Assembly (NCBI GenBank): GCA_035495815.1
Contig: DATJFH010000057.1
Span: 1-28,086 of the forward strand
Reading direction: 5' to 3'
DNA: 28,086 nt
Source: DATJFH01 sp035495815
GTDB lineage: Bacteria; Acidobacteriota; Terriglobia; Bryobacterales; Bryobacteraceae
A program made the translations under genes and the position numbers. Below, in pieces: positions 27,829 to 28,086 of the stretch. The notes beneath the pieces were generated by a model. The model was not told the origin of the DNA and made no database searches. It saw only the letters and a program-made list of their open reading frames with translations. Numbering within the stretch: position 1 is the stretch's first letter; every line of letters starts with the position of its first letter.

Positions 27829-28086
27829 TCAGGCGGTTACGATCCCCACCCGGCTGCCCAAAAGCTCTTCGAGTAGGGCGGACTGGGGATAGGGATGGCC
27901 TTTGTAACGCCGGAACCCTTCAGCCAGCTCCAGCCCGGCGCGGCGGCCGACTTCGCGTGTCCAGCGCTCCATCATCTCCATGTAGTCGTCGATATCGTGA
28001 TGTTTCTTGAGCCACTCGCGCTGGCTTTTGTGCCTGGCCAGCATTTCGACCTTCTTGCCGAAAACCGCCTTTACGTCGACGTAGAA
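27829..28086 (-). CDS. PIG-L/LmbE-family deacetylase, C-terminal end (cut by window edge)
   Basis: The last 86 codons of a gene that begins beyond the right edge; the ATG at 28044 is internal, since the frame continues FYVDVKAVFGKKVEMLARHKSQ to the edge. That strand-helix passage followed by MMERWTREVGRRAGLELAEGFRRYKG is the typical C-terminus of PIG-L (LmbE-like) proteins, zinc-dependent N-acetylglucosaminyl or related deacetylases. The catalytic part with the metal-binding AHPDD-type motif is outside the window and cannot be checked. The stop is 58 bases upstream of the next gene in the same direction, so one transcript is possible. Substrate unknown. Confidence 0.78.
   Translation of the reverse strand, partial: FYVDVKAVFGKKVEMLARHKSQREWLKKHHDIDDYMEMMERWTREVGRRAGLELAEGFRRYKGHPYPQSALLEELLGSRVGIVTA

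Noticed and set aside
1..28086. CRISPR array, insertion sequence, integrase, att-type direct repeats, tRNA or rRNA.
   Set aside because: I scanned for regularly spaced repeats, transposase motifs, terminal inverted repeats and tRNA-like arms and saw none apart from the tRNA-like end of the tmRNA.

Overview
The window looks like chromosome of an acidobacterium, most likely the Solibacter/Bryobacterales group. Evidence: GC-rich codon use; two very large Oar-type TonB-dependent receptors with an N-terminal carboxypeptidase-regulatory domain; a secreted protein with the domain first named from Solibacter (TIGR03437-like); a PQQ dehydrogenase carrying a planctomycete/verrucomicrobial-type heme domain; and a tmRNA whose tag reads ANTQFAYAA, which I recall as the Solibacter-type tag. 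The species cannot be fixed from sequence alone. I see no transposase, integrase, CRISPR array, tRNA or rRNA. No stretch over about 220 bases lacks a gene; the longest gaps are 19386-19605 and 15876-16041.

Region 1 (1-4118, + strand) is a signalling operon: a solute-binding protein cut by the left edge, a membrane hybrid histidine kinase, and a receiver/HD-GYP cyclic-di-GMP phosphodiesterase that overlaps the kinase gene. It probably turns an envelope signal into a change in c-di-GMP. Region 2 (4124-9196) is a mixed block: an RlmA-like rRNA methyltransferase, two very small genes (a two-helix membrane protein and a basic 50-residue protein whose stops overlap), a YbaK-type tRNA deacylase start-stop coupled to a periplasmic PQQ dehydrogenase with two N-terminal heme domains, a small secreted protein and a DedA/VTT membrane protein.

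Region 3 (9230-15875) holds a secreted CocE/NonD hydrolase (+) converging on a two-gene unit (-): a TonB receptor followed, after a perfect intercistronic hairpin, by a di-heme peroxidase-like cytochrome. The tmRNA gene (ssrA) follows at 16042-16392 on +. Region 4 (16444-19385, -) is a carboxyltransferase-AtuA (DUF1446) pair resembling part of a methylcrotonyl/geranyl-CoA carboxylase pathway, without its biotin carboxylase subunit.

Region 5 (19606-28086, -) contains a second TonB receptor, a Tat-like exported amidohydrolase, a TolC-like outer-membrane efflux protein, a TIGR03437-type secreted protein with an unrecognised C-terminal half, and the C-terminal end of a PIG-L/LmbE-type deacetylase. 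The general picture is a soil bacterium with much envelope, uptake and periplasmic oxidation capacity. Nothing here is clearly a new multi-gene system. The points best worth following are the heme-domain/PQQ fusion, the start-adjacent -10-like boxes that suggest leaderless transcripts, the shortened GYP motif, and the unknown C-terminal domain of the TIGR03437 protein.
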